A stretch of 34,967 bases of DNA from Nanobdellota archaeon (GCA_021852265.1 JAJZNV010000001.1:1-34967); one strand, 5' to 3'. Positions 15,516 to 24,815 are shown, numbered from the stretch's first letter. Notes: a model not told the origin generated them from the sequence alone. Made by a program: numbers and translations.

Positions 15516-18239
15516 ATGGCTACTTACGATTATAAAAAGATAGATAAAAAATGGCAGAAGAATTGGATAAAATCCGGCGTTTTTGAACCGGAAGTGGACC
15601 GATCTAAGAAAAAATTCTTTATAACTGTACCTATACCATATCCTAGCGGTTCAATGCACTTGGGGCACATGTACACATGGACGCGTGCAGATATTTACGC
15701 CAGATTTATGAGAATGCGGGGGTACAACGTTCTCTTCCCACAGGGTTTTCATTTTACAGGAGGTCCAATAGTCGGAATGGCAGAAAAGGTAAAACAAAAG
15801 GACCCTAAAACATTAGAGGCATTTAGAATTCAAGGGGTTAGCGAATCTGATTTAAAGAAATTTGCTGATGACCCCCGTGCACTTGCAGAGTATTTTGCAG
15901 ATGGATTTAGAAAGGATTGGGAGAACATAGGGATGTCTATAGATTGGCGGAGGACTTTCATAACGACCGACTTAAGCCCATATTTCTCAAAATTTGTTAG
16001 CTGGCAGTTTAATAAACTCAAAACCCTCGGACTGATAACTGAAGGCAAACATCCAGTTGTTTGGTGTCCAAAGGAGAACACGCCTTTAGGAGACCATGAC
16101 CGCTCTGAAGGTGAAGGGGAATCTCCCGAGAAATTTTCGATAGTAAAATTCAGTTCTGGAAAGTTTATTTTTCCAGCTGCAACACTAAGACCCGAAACGG
16201 TATATGGTGCCACAAACATGTGGATAAACGGAGAGGGAGAATACTGTATTTTAAACGTGGATAGTGAAAAATGGGTTGTTTCAAAGGATTCGGTTCCCAA
16301 ACTTAAAAGCCAATTACAAAATGTAAGTTTTGAGGGTGATGTAAAAATAAAAGATTTCATTGGAAAATCTGCCAAAAATCCGCTAAATGGAAGAGAATTG
16401 CCAATATTCTCTGAAAGTTTTATAGACACTGCCATAGGAACTGGTATTGCGATGAGCGTACCCATGCATGCACCGATGGATTTCTATGGACTTAGAAAAA
16501 TGAGGGATGAATGGGAAAAATTAAAACCTGAGAGGATAATTGACGTAACTGGTGAAGAAAATATAGTGGAAGACGCGATAAAGAGGTTTGGAGACAGCAT
16601 AGACGGCTTAAAGGAGGCTACTAAATACGTATACAAAAAAGAATTCAACGCAGGCATAATGAGGAATAACTCGGCGGAATTGTCTGGCCTGGCGGTTAAA
16701 GAAGCGAGAGATACAGTACGGGATTCACTTGAAGAGCACAGGGCTTACTCCGAGATGTATGAACTAACTGGAAGGGTAGTATGCAGGGACGGCACGCCGG
16801 GTATAGTAAAAGTCCTTGAAAAGCAATGGTTCATACGCTATTCTGACGCGGAATGGAAAACTAAGACCCGTAGGCTCATAGAGCGCATGAACATATTCCC
16901 GGAAGACGCCCGGTTGCAGCTGTTAAATACACTGGAATGGCTTGAAGATAAAGCAGCAGCCAGAAAAGGCGGACTGGGTACTCCCCTTCCTTGGGATAAA
17001 GACTGGATAATAGAGCCGCTGAGTGATTCCACAATCTATATGGCGTATTACACCATAGCCAATAAAATCTCAAAAATAGCGATAGAAAAACTCACTGATA
17101 ATGTATTTGACTATATATTTCTAGGGCGCAAAATCGACGGCAAACCTGACAAAGAAATCGAAGAAACAAAGAAGGAATTTGAGTATTGGTACCCTCTGGA
17201 TATGAGAGTGAGCGCAAAGGAGTTGTTACAGAACCACTTTATATTCTTCCTGCTCAACCATACTGCAATATTCAATGAAGAGAACTGGCCTAGGGGTATA
17301 CAGATAAATGGCTGGTTGACGGTTAGCGGCGAGAAGCTTTCAAAATCAAAAGGCGCCACACTAACTATAAAACGCGGCCTAGAAACTTATGGCACTGACC
17401 AGCTTAGGATACTTGCGGCAGCAGGAAATGGGATGGATGATGTAGAGTGGAATCCTGCAAGCATAAGCGCATTTGATCAGCGGTTCGGACTTATAAGTGA
17501 TCTTATTAAAAATTTTGATTCTTTCACTGGAGAAAAACGACTGATAGACTCTTACATCCTATCCAAAATGAACCGCGTAATAAAAGAAACCACGGAGAAC
17601 CTTAGATGCTTCCGATATGGAAATGCGCTGTCTCTTATGCTATTTGCATTAACAAACGAAATAAAACTTTATACGGATATGGGCGGCAACAACAAGGAAA
17701 CCGTAAAGACTATACTTTTTACTTTCCTAAAATTAAATCACCCCGTATTTCCACATATAACCGAAGAATTAAACCACGTACTCGGGAGCACAGACATGCT
17801 AGAGACTTCGGTATGGCCCGTGCCTGAAGAGAGTTTATCCAATGAGGGGGCGGAAAATGAGGTGGAAGTACTGAAAGCGACAATTGAGGACATAAAAAAT
17901 ATCATAAAAATCGTGAAAAAATCTCCCGAAAAAATAATTATAGGCGTGGCCGACTCCGGAAAATTTGAAATATACAACAGCGTAGTTAAAGCGGCGTCAT
18001 CCACTAAAAATATTATAGAAATAAGGAAAACGTTAAGGACTAATAGTAAAATACTTGATAAACTATTGAAAAATCCAAATAAATTACCAGAAAAATTGCT
18101 GGATGAACGATTAGAGTACGGTGTATTTATGGAAGCGAAAGATTATCTAAACAAAACATTTAATTGCGGGATATCTATCGAAAAAGAAAGCAAAGAGGAA
18201 AAGGCACTTCCAGGTAAACCCTCAATAAAAATAATATAG
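15516..18239 (+). CDS. leuS: Leucyl-tRNA synthetase (archaeal type)
   Basis: A 907-aa class I synthetase that charges tRNA-Leu. The HIGH motif is HLGH at 48-51 within PYPSGSMHLGH, and the KMSKS motif is KLSKSKG near 606-612. The CP1 editing domain lies between them, with a recognisable threonine-rich ATLRPETVYGATNMW block. The C-terminal anticodon-binding and archaeal extension domain ends in a Lys/Glu-rich tail. Length is slightly below the usual archaeal 940-970 aa. The start ATG fits MATYDYKKIDKKWQ, a typical family opening. It overlaps no neighbour; trm5 follows after 10 nt and is probably co-transcribed. Confidence 0.96.
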   Translation: MATYDYKKIDKKWQKNWIKSGVFEPEVDRSKKKFFITVPIPYPSGSMHLGHMYTWTRADIYARFMRMRGYNVLFPQGFHFTGGPIVGMAEKVKQKDPKTLEAFRIQGVSESDLKKFADDPRALAEYFADGFRKDWENIGMSIDWRRTFITTDLSPYFSKFVSWQFNKLKTLGLITEGKHPVVWCPKENTPLGDHDRSEGEGESPEKFSIVKFSSGKFIFPAATLRPETVYGATNMWINGEGEYCILNVDSEKWVVSKDSVPKLKSQLQNVSFEGDVKIKDFIGKSAKNPLNGRELPIFSESFIDTAIGTGIAMSVPMHAPMDFYGLRKMRDEWEKLKPERIIDVTGEENIVEDAIKRFGDSIDGLKEATKYVYKKEFNAGIMRNNSAELSGLAVKEARDTVRDSLEEHRAYSEMYELTGRVVCRDGTPGIVKVLEKQWFIRYSDAEWKTKTRRLIERMNIFPEDARLQLLNTLEWLEDKAAARKGGLGTPLPWDKDWIIEPLSDSTIYMAYYTIANKISKIAIEKLTDNVFDYIFLGRKIDGKPDKEIEETKKEFEYWYPLDMRVSAKELLQNHFIFFLLNHTAIFNEENWPRGIQINGWLTVSGEKLSKSKGATLTIKRGLETYGTDQLRILAAAGNGMDDVEWNPASISAFDQRFGLISDLIKNFDSFTGEKRLIDSYILSKMNRVIKETTENLRCFRYGNALSLMLFALTNEIKLYTDMGGNNKETVKTILFTFLKLNHPVFPHITEELNHVLGSTDMLETSVWPVPEESLSNEGAENEVEVLKATIEDIKNIIKIVKKSPEKIIIGVADSGKFEIYNSVVKAASSTKNIIEIRKTLRTNSKILDKLLKNPNKLPEKLLDERLEYGVFMEAKDYLNKTFNCGISIEKESKEEKALPGKPSIKII

Positions 18240-18249
18240 ATGATTGATT

Positions 18250-19086
18250 ATGCCGAAACGGGTTGTCGGAAAAAAATCTAAAAATGTAAAAACTGAAAGT
18301 GTGAGTGGATTTGATATCATAGGTAGCGCAGCGATATTAAAACTTCAAAAAAACACTACCTCTGCACAGGCAAATCGCATCGCTGTAGAAGTAATGCAAA
18401 AAAATAAACACCTAGACAGAGTTTTCAAAAAGATCGGAAAGATTAGCGGTACCGAACGAATTCCAAGATTAGTCTGGATTAGGGGCAAAAAATCATCATT
18501 AGTAACTCACAGGGAAAACGGCTGTTTGTTTCAGGTGGATATAAAAAAAGTATTTTTTACGCCCAGGTTAAGCTCGGAACGCCTAAGGATATTCAAGATA
18601 GTGAAGCCAAATGAAAATGTTCTCGACATGTTTTGCGGAGTAGGCCCTTACTCTATATTGATAGCCAAAAAGGTGAAGAGCGTATATGCCATAGATATAA
18701 ACCCGCGGGCGTCCGAACTTCTAAAAATAAATATGGCATTAAACAAGTCAAAAAACGTTATACCTCTAAATGGAGACGCAAGAAAAATTACAAAAAAGTT
18801 AAAATTAAAATTTGATCGGATAATAATGAACTTTCCACTTTCCGCACAGGACTTTTTAGATTCTGCACTTAGTGTAGCCTCAGACTTGTGTGTTATCCAC
18901 TTATATTCTTTCTTGGACACGAGAGAAGGCTATGAGTCCGCACTTGATAACAAAAAAGCTACGATATTGGCGTCTATCAACAAAGGATTTAGAGTAGACG
19001 GAATACGTGCCATGCCTGCTGGAGAGACTGCACCATATGTTATCCGAGAATGTTTTGATATAAGCCTGTCAAAAATCAAACGTTAG
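18250..19086 (+). CDS. trm5: tRNA (guanine-N1)-methyltransferase, Trm5 family
   Basis: A 278-aa SAM-dependent enzyme expected to make m1G37 in tRNAs, preventing frameshifts. The family core is clear: FFTPRLSSERLRIF, then motif I VLDMFCGVGPYSILIAKK, the acidic AIDINPRA, and RIIMNFPLSAQDFLDSAL in place of the usual NLP motif. The protein is shorter than typical archaeal Trm5 (about 330 aa) at the N-terminus, so the D1 tRNA-elbow-binding domain looks reduced or missing. A TTG at 18244 is in frame, but the ATG at 18250 is the better start, 10 nt after the leuS stop. A Taw2-like wyosine enzyme is the alternative. The 3' end overlaps the convergent gene by 11 nt. Confidence 0.88.
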   Translation: MPKRVVGKKSKNVKTESVSGFDIIGSAAILKLQKNTTSAQANRIAVEVMQKNKHLDRVFKKIGKISGTERIPRLVWIRGKKSSLVTHRENGCLFQVDIKKVFFTPRLSSERLRIFKIVKPNENVLDMFCGVGPYSILIAKKVKSVYAIDINPRASELLKINMALNKSKNVIPLNGDARKITKKLKLKFDRIIMNFPLSAQDFLDSALSVASDLCVIHLYSFLDTREGYESALDNKKATILASINKGFRVDGIRAMPAGETAPYVIRECFDISLSKIKR

Positions 19087-19834
19087 TTTTTAACATGGCA
19101 CTGTACACTGCTAACATGCCTTTTATGCGGTCGGGTTCATGCCCTTTCAATTTTCCGTTCTCATCAATCGTATACAGCGTCGAAGAGGAAAATGCTCCAT
19201 CTGCAGCCAACATTATCCCCCCCGGTCTGATGGCACATACTGGTGTCGGTTTAGCGCACGATACAAGCACTTGCACATCAACTCTTTTAGTGGAATCATA
19301 TTGTACGTCCCGGTATAAACTCCCTGTGTCACCGCATATCTCGATACCATAAACTATCCCACCTCTCTCAAGAACCCTTGATTTGGGTGAGTAAGATAAA
19401 AGCATTTCGCGTCGTAAATCGAAGCTGGAACTTCCAAAATCAGATTCTTTTGTAATGGAGTACACTAAACGCCCCTTAGAGACTATCGGCAATACATTGT
19501 ATAACGCAGTGCTCGTTCTCGATTGGAATGGTGATGAATTACCCGTTCTTTGAGTAGGAGTAGCTACCATCATTGTGCCGGGCATGGCTATCAACCTGCT
19601 ACCTAAGGTTGCACGTGCTAATGCATGTATAAGCTGTCTAGCTTCGGCAGGGGAGTACGGTTCTCTTACTGAATCTCCATCATTCGGATATTTTCTATTA
19701 AGTGCCCACTCGGGGGCTATTATCAGGTCTAATTTCATCCTTTTTGCAGCATGTATAGCCCCAATTACTTCCAGAGGATCGCCTGTGTATTTACTATTCA
19801 TTCTAATAGCTCCGAATCTAAGTCGTCTTTCCAT
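19076..19834 (-). CDS. Nitrilase/carbon-nitrogen hydrolase superfamily protein
   Basis: A 252-aa protein with the nitrilase fold and triad: Glu42 in IIAPEWAL, Lys129 in YSITKES and Cys167 in GIEICGDTG. All three are in the usual order, so an amidase or amidohydrolase-type activity is likely; the substrate cannot be told. The region between Glu and Lys carries a Ser/Thr-rich insertion (about 92-110). A TTTAAAT box at about 19853-19860 precedes the ATG by about 25 nt, so the mRNA is likely leaderless. Its final codons overlap trm5 in the convergent orientation. Confidence 0.8.
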   Translation of the reverse strand: MERRLRFGAIRMNSKYTGDPLEVIGAIHAAKRMKLDLIIAPEWALNRKYPNDGDSVREPYSPAEARQLIHALARATLGSRLIAMPGTMMVATPTQRTGNSSPFQSRTSTALYNVLPIVSKGRLVYSITKESDFGSSSFDLRREMLLSYSPKSRVLERGGIVYGIEICGDTGSLYRDVQYDSTKRVDVQVLVSCAKPTPVCAIRPGGIMLAADGAFSSSTLYTIDENGKLKGHEPDRIKGMLAVYSAMLKTNV

Positions 19835-19910
19835 AAAATTTCATCATTAAGAATTTAAATGAGGATATCAAGTATATAAAACTATCGATAGCCTGGGATT
19901 AAATTCCGGT

Positions 19911-20900
19911 TTATTGGAACTTATAATATACACTCCAATTCGGAGCAGTAGAATAAGTTATATTTGAGCGGGTTCCGTTCGACATTGCACTTATGCCTGA
20001 AAAAAGGCCGTTCTGAACATATTTTAATAGCGACCAGTTCTGCTTTTTTATTTTGTTTAGAATTATATCCACCGCTGAAAGTTTATCAAAGACCTGGTAT
20101 AGTGCTTCTCCTTTAAAAACCTGTGGCGCTTTATCTGCTATCCATATCTCAAAGTTCTTGGCCTCGAGATCTGAAGAGAAATGTGTGTTTACAAGTGAAG
20201 TGTCGCCAGAAAAGACTGCGTTCAACTGTTCGAATATGGAATCATCTGCATTTCGAGGAGGGAGATAAATATCCTTACCGCTTACCAGTGCTGCGGTTTC
20301 GACATCAGTCAGTACGTTTGTAAGGCTTCCATTCGCATTTTTTGCTATCGCGTTGACTGCTGGTGCCGAGAGCTTCAGGTTGTTGATCAAAAGAATCTTC
20401 GATATGTAGTTATTAACCACCTGGTCATTTAATTTGTAAAAACGTATTACCTCATAACCTGTTATATAGGATTTATTTTTGGCTTTAAAGATGTCTCCAC
20501 TGCGCGATTCGAAGACTATTACCGCGCTGGAAACTGTAAAGAGTTTCTTTAGTATAGATGGATCAACTGAAAGTACTTTTTCTATATCCTCGACGTATAT
20601 TAGTTTTTTATTCGAATCGAACAATGATGTGGATTTTGCAGTGTTATAAATAAGAGAGTACATGACCGAAGACACATCATTTCCGTCTATATTCTCTAGG
20701 GCGTACAAATTTATTTTTTCGAGTGACATCCCCATTGATTTTGCGGTGGCTTCGGCTAAAAAACTCTTTCCGCTACCAGAAGGTCCCGAAAATACGAATT
20801 TTGTTTTACCCGAGTTAATTGCAGATGTAAACTTATTTCGTATACTGCCACGATAATTTTCCGCGAAATCATCCAAATTTGGGGCAATAGTCTTTATCAT
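19911..20900 (-). CDS. rfcL: Replication factor C large subunit, divergent
   Basis: A 329-aa AAA+ protein expected to form the clamp loader with RfcS and load PCNA. Walker A is GPSGSGKS at 39-46. Walker B is LIYVEDIEKV, where the usual DExD/DEAD is changed to VEDIE. The helical lid and a C-terminal collar-like helical region follow. It is far shorter than typical archaeal RfcL (about 400-600 aa), lacks the usual N-terminal WVEKYRP-type opening, and ends without a recognisable PCNA-binding QxxLxxFF box (the tail is NWSVYYKFQ). Assignment relies on these features plus its position one base after rfcS. Another AAA+ ATPase is possible but less likely. Confidence 0.75.
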   Translation of the reverse strand: MIKTIAPNLDDFAENYRGSIRNKFTSAINSGKTKFVFSGPSGSGKSFLAEATAKSMGMSLEKINLYALENIDGNDVSSVMYSLIYNTAKSTSLFDSNKKLIYVEDIEKVLSVDPSILKKLFTVSSAVIVFESRSGDIFKAKNKSYITGYEVIRFYKLNDQVVNNYISKILLINNLKLSAPAVNAIAKNANGSLTNVLTDVETAALVSGKDIYLPPRNADDSIFEQLNAVFSGDTSLVNTHFSSDLEAKNFEIWIADKAPQVFKGEALYQVFDKLSAVDIILNKIKKQNWSLLKYVQNGLFSGISAMSNGTRSNITYSTAPNWSVYYKFQ

Positions 20901-20901
20901 A

Positions 20902-21849
20902 TCAGCGTTTCAATGCCGAAAGAAATGCCAAAAAAGATTGGAATTGTATAAATGGCGTCGCGCCTTCAACAATTCGATAATCTACCTCTGCTAGTTTTTC
21001 TATAGCATACCCCCTCGATTTCTTATCGAGGATATCTTCGGAAGATGTTATAATATCGAATATCTGACCTACTAGTTCCTTAGTGTTTATGCCTTTATCT
21101 AGAATTGATAAAAAAACTTCTCTCGCTTTTGAGTAGTCTCCAGATATTGCGAGCTTTAAGCCTTCTTTTATTTTACTGCCATCCAAAACACCGCTATTAA
21201 TATAAACGGTATGACTCAGTATTACCTTGGAGACGTTTGCCAGCGACTGCAAGAGATTTGTAAGGGCGCGCAAATCTCCCCTTGATACCGATTCGAGCGC
21301 TTCCTTTGCATCCCCGTCTATGGTAAGCCCTTCATTCTTAGATAGTCGATCAATAAATTCAAACACATCCTGTTTAGAGAGGGGTTGGAAACGCAGTATT
21401 GCGCACCTGGATTGCAATGGTTCTATTATATTCGTTTGGTAGTTCACACTAAACAAAAATCTGCAAGTGGCACTGTATTCTTCCATCATTCTACGAAGGG
21501 CTTGCTGTGCCTCCTGCGTCAGAGAATCTGCTTCATCAAATAATATCATCTTAAAGGGTGCTCCAAGGGGCTTGGACCTTGCAAATTCTTTTACTTTTCC
21601 CTGAATGACACTAAGTTTCCTATCATCGGAGGCATTTAGTTCCATGAAATTCTGCGTCCATACATCCCCAAATATCTCTCTCGCGAGAACTACTGCAGAG
21701 GTCGTTTTACCAACCCCGGGCGGACCTGATAGTATCATATGCTGTATATCGCCTTTCTTCAGCATCGCCTTAAGTTTTTCAATGCTATCTTTCTGCCCTA
21801 TAACTTCATCAAATGAAGTAGGTCTATATTTTTCAATCCATAGTGCCAT
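20902..21849 (-). CDS. rfcS: Replication factor C small subunit
   Basis: A 315-aa clamp-loader ATPase with all RFC boxes. The opening is WIEKYRPTSFDEVIGQ, Walker A GPPGVGKT is at 42-49, Walker B ILFDEADSLT has DEAD at 105-108, and SRC at 147-149 carries the arginine finger that acts on the neighbouring subunit. The collar domain follows to the end. Length is normal for archaeal RfcS. It is the third gene in an operon, starting 2 nt after the stop of the KaiC-like ATPase and ending one base before the RfcL gene. Both intact and divergent subunits in one message suggest fixed stoichiometry. Confidence 0.95.
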   Translation of the reverse strand: MALWIEKYRPTSFDEVIGQKDSIEKLKAMLKKGDIQHMILSGPPGVGKTTSAVVLAREIFGDVWTQNFMELNASDDRKLSVIQGKVKEFARSKPLGAPFKMILFDEADSLTQEAQQALRRMMEEYSATCRFLFSVNYQTNIIEPLQSRCAILRFQPLSKQDVFEFIDRLSKNEGLTIDGDAKEALESVSRGDLRALTNLLQSLANVSKVILSHTVYINSGVLDGSKIKEGLKLAISGDYSKAREVFLSILDKGINTKELVGQIFDIITSSEDILDKKSRGYAIEKLAEVDYRIVEGATPFIQFQSFLAFLSALKR

Positions 21850-21851
21850 AT

Positions 21852-22574
21852 CTATATCTCGGTGAAGAGTTCTGCGTTTGGATAGATGATTATACCCTTT
21901 TCAGTTATATCCATCGGACAAAACTTTGTCAAATGATTCGTATTTCTCATCTTTACTATTCGCAAGGCTCTTATAAAGCTATCCTGTTTTTCTATCAGGT
22001 ACAAGGCTATCACTCCGTCGGCCGCAAACTCCTCCACGCCGAAGGTTGAAAGTTTATCTTCACCATATGATATCTCACCTATCAAAAGCCCTAAACAGCC
22101 CTTTAACTTCAATATCGAGGATATTTCAATTATCGCCTTTCGTATCGACATTATGTCTGCAAAAAACATTTGAAAATAAGTTACCGAATCAATTGCTACT
22201 CTTTTTGCACCGCTAGCTTCAATTTCGGAGGAGATTATCGACTTGAATGATTCATAATCTGACAGAGGAATTTCAACTATTTTCAATTTACCTTGCTCTA
22301 TAAGATTTTTGACCTGCGGATCGAAATTTGAGAATTGTTCTATTATGTCATTTGCACTTTCCTCCAAGGTAAAATAAATTCCAGGTTCTCCCTGTTTAGC
22401 ACCATGGGTCAGTATCTGCATACAAAAAGTCGTTTTACCGGAACCTGGCGTGCCGGTTATAAGTGTTATGTCCCCAGAAGGTATGCCCCCTTTCAAAGCT
22501 TCGTCTAGACCAGGGATGCCTGAAGTACATCTCTTGACAGTTCCTTGTGGATTTACATCGTTTGTTGCACTCAT
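21852..22574 (-). CDS. KaiC-like RecA-superfamily ATPase
   Basis: A 240-aa single-domain KaiC/GvpD-type ATPase. The opening TSGIPGLDEALKGGIPSGD leads to Walker A GTPGSGKTT (about 40-48), then YFTLEES, Walker B KRVAIDSVTYF, and the family-typical FGVEEFAADGVIALYL. The C-terminal RALRIVKMRNTNH fits the KaiC core. Archaeal single-domain members act in signalling or regulation, archaellum assembly (FlaH/ArlH) or DNA repair (RadB-like). I see no archaellum genes near it, so that role is unsupported. It starts one base after the wHTH gene ends and is followed at once by rfcS, which points to DNA metabolism or its regulation. Confidence 0.87.
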   Translation of the reverse strand: MSATNDVNPQGTVKRCTSGIPGLDEALKGGIPSGDITLITGTPGSGKTTFCMQILTHGAKQGEPGIYFTLEESANDIIEQFSNFDPQVKNLIEQGKLKIVEIPLSDYESFKSIISSEIEASGAKRVAIDSVTYFQMFFADIMSIRKAIIEISSILKLKGCLGLLIGEISYGEDKLSTFGVEEFAADGVIALYLIEKQDSFIRALRIVKMRNTNHLTKFCPMDITEKGIIIYPNAELFTEI

Positions 22575-22575
22575 A

Positions 22576-23328
22576 TCATGCCTCTAAAATCATATCTCCA
22601 ATCAACTGATATTTCAGCTTCAACAGAGAGTTATCACTCAAAATTCTTGCCCACCTCTCTATAAGACTTCTATCAAAATGTAAGGTGTCTGCTGCTTCCG
22701 AGACGGTCAGCGATCCGCGTGATTTTGTAAGATTCAATAAATCAGATAGAGGGTTGCTTATTCCGGCATTTGCCCATTCAGTACTCTGAACTACCGGCGC
22801 TTCTACCATAGGCGTTTCAATGTTTTGCGTTAGAGGCGTGCTTACTGCTACGGCTTTCATGGAACTTACCCTGCTCTCCATATGTGCCAAGCTTTCTTTT
22901 TTAACTGCTTCTGGAGGGACTGCATATCCCAAGTCCTTGTGCTCTCCCACAGGAAGATTCACTTTTTTTAACTCGCTAACGTTTGGCGCAGCTTGCAGCT
23001 TCGGCTTATCTACAGCGGGTTTTACATAAGTTTGCATTTCAATAACGGGATTTACTCCTTTACCTATTTCGTGAGACCTTTCGGGACTGGCTTTTTCCTC
23101 TGGTTTAATGGACTGCGTTGCACCCGTGCCGACAGTTCTCATCGGCTCTCCTGTCGCTTGTGGCGCCTTCACTGAAGGAGCAAAACCTAAACTCGGCGTT
23201 TCTAATCTTTTTGTCCCAAGCATGGCCCCTATCTTCACCATCGCTGAGTTTATCCCGTTCAAATCACCATACATATCATAAGAAGCGACAAGTACCTTCT
23301 GATAAAGTGCTGAAATCTCATCTACCAT
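22576..23328 (-). CDS. Winged-helix protein with a long disordered linker, partner of the KaiC-like ATPase
   Basis: A 250-aa protein in three parts. Residues 1-37 are helical. About 40-190 is low in hydrophobics and rich in Pro, Ala, Glu, Val and Lys, consistent with an unstructured linker. Residues 193-250 form a winged helix (SLTVSEAADTL as the first helices, RSLIERWARILSDN as recognition helix, then the wing LKLKYQLIGDMILEA). I do not know a named family. It heads the wHTH-KaiC-RfcS-RfcL operon; a natural guess is a DNA- or partner-binding subunit for the KaiC-like ATPase. The start is about 60 nt from the DUF929 gene's 3' end, with a TTTAAA box (about 23350-23356) upstream. Confidence 0.75.
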   Translation of the reverse strand: MVDEISALYQKVLVASYDMYGDLNGINSAMVKIGAMLGTKRLETPSLGFAPSVKAPQATGEPMRTVGTGATQSIKPEEKASPERSHEIGKGVNPVIEMQTYVKPAVDKPKLQAAPNVSELKKVNLPVGEHKDLGYAVPPEAVKKESLAHMESRVSSMKAVAVSTPLTQNIETPMVEAPVVQSTEWANAGISNPLSDLLNLTKSRGSLTVSEAADTLHFDRSLIERWARILSDNSLLKLKYQLIGDMILEA

Positions 23329-23389
23329 ATGGAATATTTATTATTCGAACTTTAAATACTGATAAAGAATTGACGCTTAAACTGATAGT

Positions 23390-24775
23390 TTAAGGCAGTT
23401 TACCTGTAAAACTTAAGAATAATAAAACTATTCCGATAGCAACCATCGCCATATACAAATATGACAATGAAGTTATAGAAAAACTGCTTGTGTTTAGTTG
23501 TGCAGATGAATATGCAGATGATATTTTTTGCTGAAGTGTACTTATATAACCCAGTGAACAAACCGGTGCACTGTTGTTTATGGCATCGCATATCTGGGCG
23601 GTAAGGATATTTGCGGCGCCAAGAACGGTCTCTCCAAATCCATTTAGATTATTCAATGATGGATTGTGTATAGCGTACAGTATTTGAGATATGGAGGGTT
23701 GATTTGAACCTTGGTAGTTGAAAAGCGCCGGATATATATTCGCTCCATCAAACACAAACTTATTATTTATGTCGAAAAACGGCACACCTCCGAGTTGAAA
23801 GTTCGTTATGCCAAATCCATTGCGGGCGGGCGTAATAACTGAATTCTGTATAAAGGCAGGGAGGCCACTAATATTCAATAGAAAAGAACTCCCAACTTCA
23901 TCAAAGGAATTAAAATTGATATAACTGGAATTATAATATGCCCCTTCAAAAAAGGGTGTTGGATTCGAATCCCCATATGGACCATTGTTTACAAGTGGCG
24001 CGTTAACAACAAACTGATTAAAAAGACTTGCAGAGAAGTTATACATTAAAGTTGATATATTTCCATCGATCGTTGCAGACCTATCATAAAATAGTTTACT
24101 AAAATTTCCGAACCTGCTAAGCGCCACGGTAAAAACGTATCTCTCTTGCGCACAGTATGGACAGCCTTGTGCGCCCACATAGACGAAAGTAGGCTTTCCG
24201 GACTGGTCTACAGAGGGTGCATTAAAGCTTGACGGCACTGGTATAGGAATTATGTCATAATTATTATCAGGCAATACTAAAACGCAATACGCAGGAGTTG
24301 CTGGGGCGGCGGAAGTTTGAGCCTGGGCACCATAACACTTTATATTGCCCGCCAATTGCTCTGACCCTACTGTCGCTAGCTGTGAGGAAAGATTTGTGAA
24401 GCCATTAAGTATACTCTGATTGAAGACCTGACCGGTTGGGCCATTAAAGAATTGTAGAGAAGTCGTAGTAGAATTAAGTGCTGAAAAGCTCGTTCCTGTC
24501 ATGCCTAAAACTATTGAGAAGCCAGTCAACAGGAACATTAGTGCTCCAACTACTACTAAGATAATACCGGCTATTTTAACCAAACGCACTAAGTCAATTT
24601 CTAAATATCGTTTCGTTTTATTCTGGGTTGCCCTTTCTACCCTTTTCTCTATACTTGATAATTCTGACTCTTCCCGTTTTTCTTCTTTAGCCGTCCTATT
24701 CTCAATATCTGTAAGTCTTCTCTCATTTTCTTCAAGCTTCTTCAAAATTAAGTCTAGCTTATCGTCTTCATTCAT
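23390..24775 (-). CDS. Membrane-anchored DUF929-type protein with thioredoxin-like CPYC motif
   Basis: A 461-aa protein. Residues 1-55 are a charged cytoplasmic coiled coil, 66-90 a transmembrane segment, then a large Ser/Thr/Asn-rich extracytoplasmic domain, and a second transmembrane segment near 435-456. The extracytoplasmic part contains PTFVYVGAQGCPYCAQERY (195-213). Cys205-x-x-Cys208 in a thioredoxin-like strand-helix setting is the hallmark of DUF929 proteins, implying a surface disulfide or redox role. Further cysteines (147, 164 and two near 390-400) may be its own disulfides. Many N-x-S/T sequons suggest glycosylation. A TTTATAAA box at about 24800-24808 sits between its ATG and the 3' end of the RNase P RNA gene. 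Confidence 0.85.
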   Translation of the reverse strand: MNEDDKLDLILKKLEENERRLTDIENRTAKEEKREESELSSIEKRVERATQNKTKRYLEIDLVRLVKIAGIILVVVGALMFLLTGFSIVLGMTGTSFSALNSTTTSLQFFNGPTGQVFNQSILNGFTNLSSQLATVGSEQLAGNIKCYGAQAQTSAAPATPAYCVLVLPDNNYDIIPIPVPSSFNAPSVDQSGKPTFVYVGAQGCPYCAQERYVFTVALSRFGNFSKLFYDRSATIDGNISTLMYNFSASLFNQFVVNAPLVNNGPYGDSNPTPFFEGAYYNSSYINFNSFDEVGSSFLLNISGLPAFIQNSVITPARNGFGITNFQLGGVPFFDINNKFVFDGANIYPALFNYQGSNQPSISQILYAIHNPSLNNLNGFGETVLGAANILTAQICDAINNSAPVCSLGYISTLQQKISSAYSSAQLNTSSFSITSLSYLYMAMVAIGIVLLFLSFTGKLP

Positions 24776-24815
24776 ATCTACTAAACCTAAGCATTTTGCT
24801 TTTATAAATATTAAA

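Noticed and set aside
15830-16465. Antisense 211-codon frame in leuS
   Set aside because: Lies wholly inside the leuS coding frame, with Ser/Pro/Phe-rich composition typical of an antisense shadow and no family signature.
21852-22574. Archaellum protein FlaH/ArlH
   Set aside because: No archaellum neighbours; operon partners are clamp-loader genes.
23958-23974. GGATTCGAATCC resembling a tRNA T-arm
   Set aside because: Within the DUF929 gene and no acceptor, D or anticodon stems surround it.
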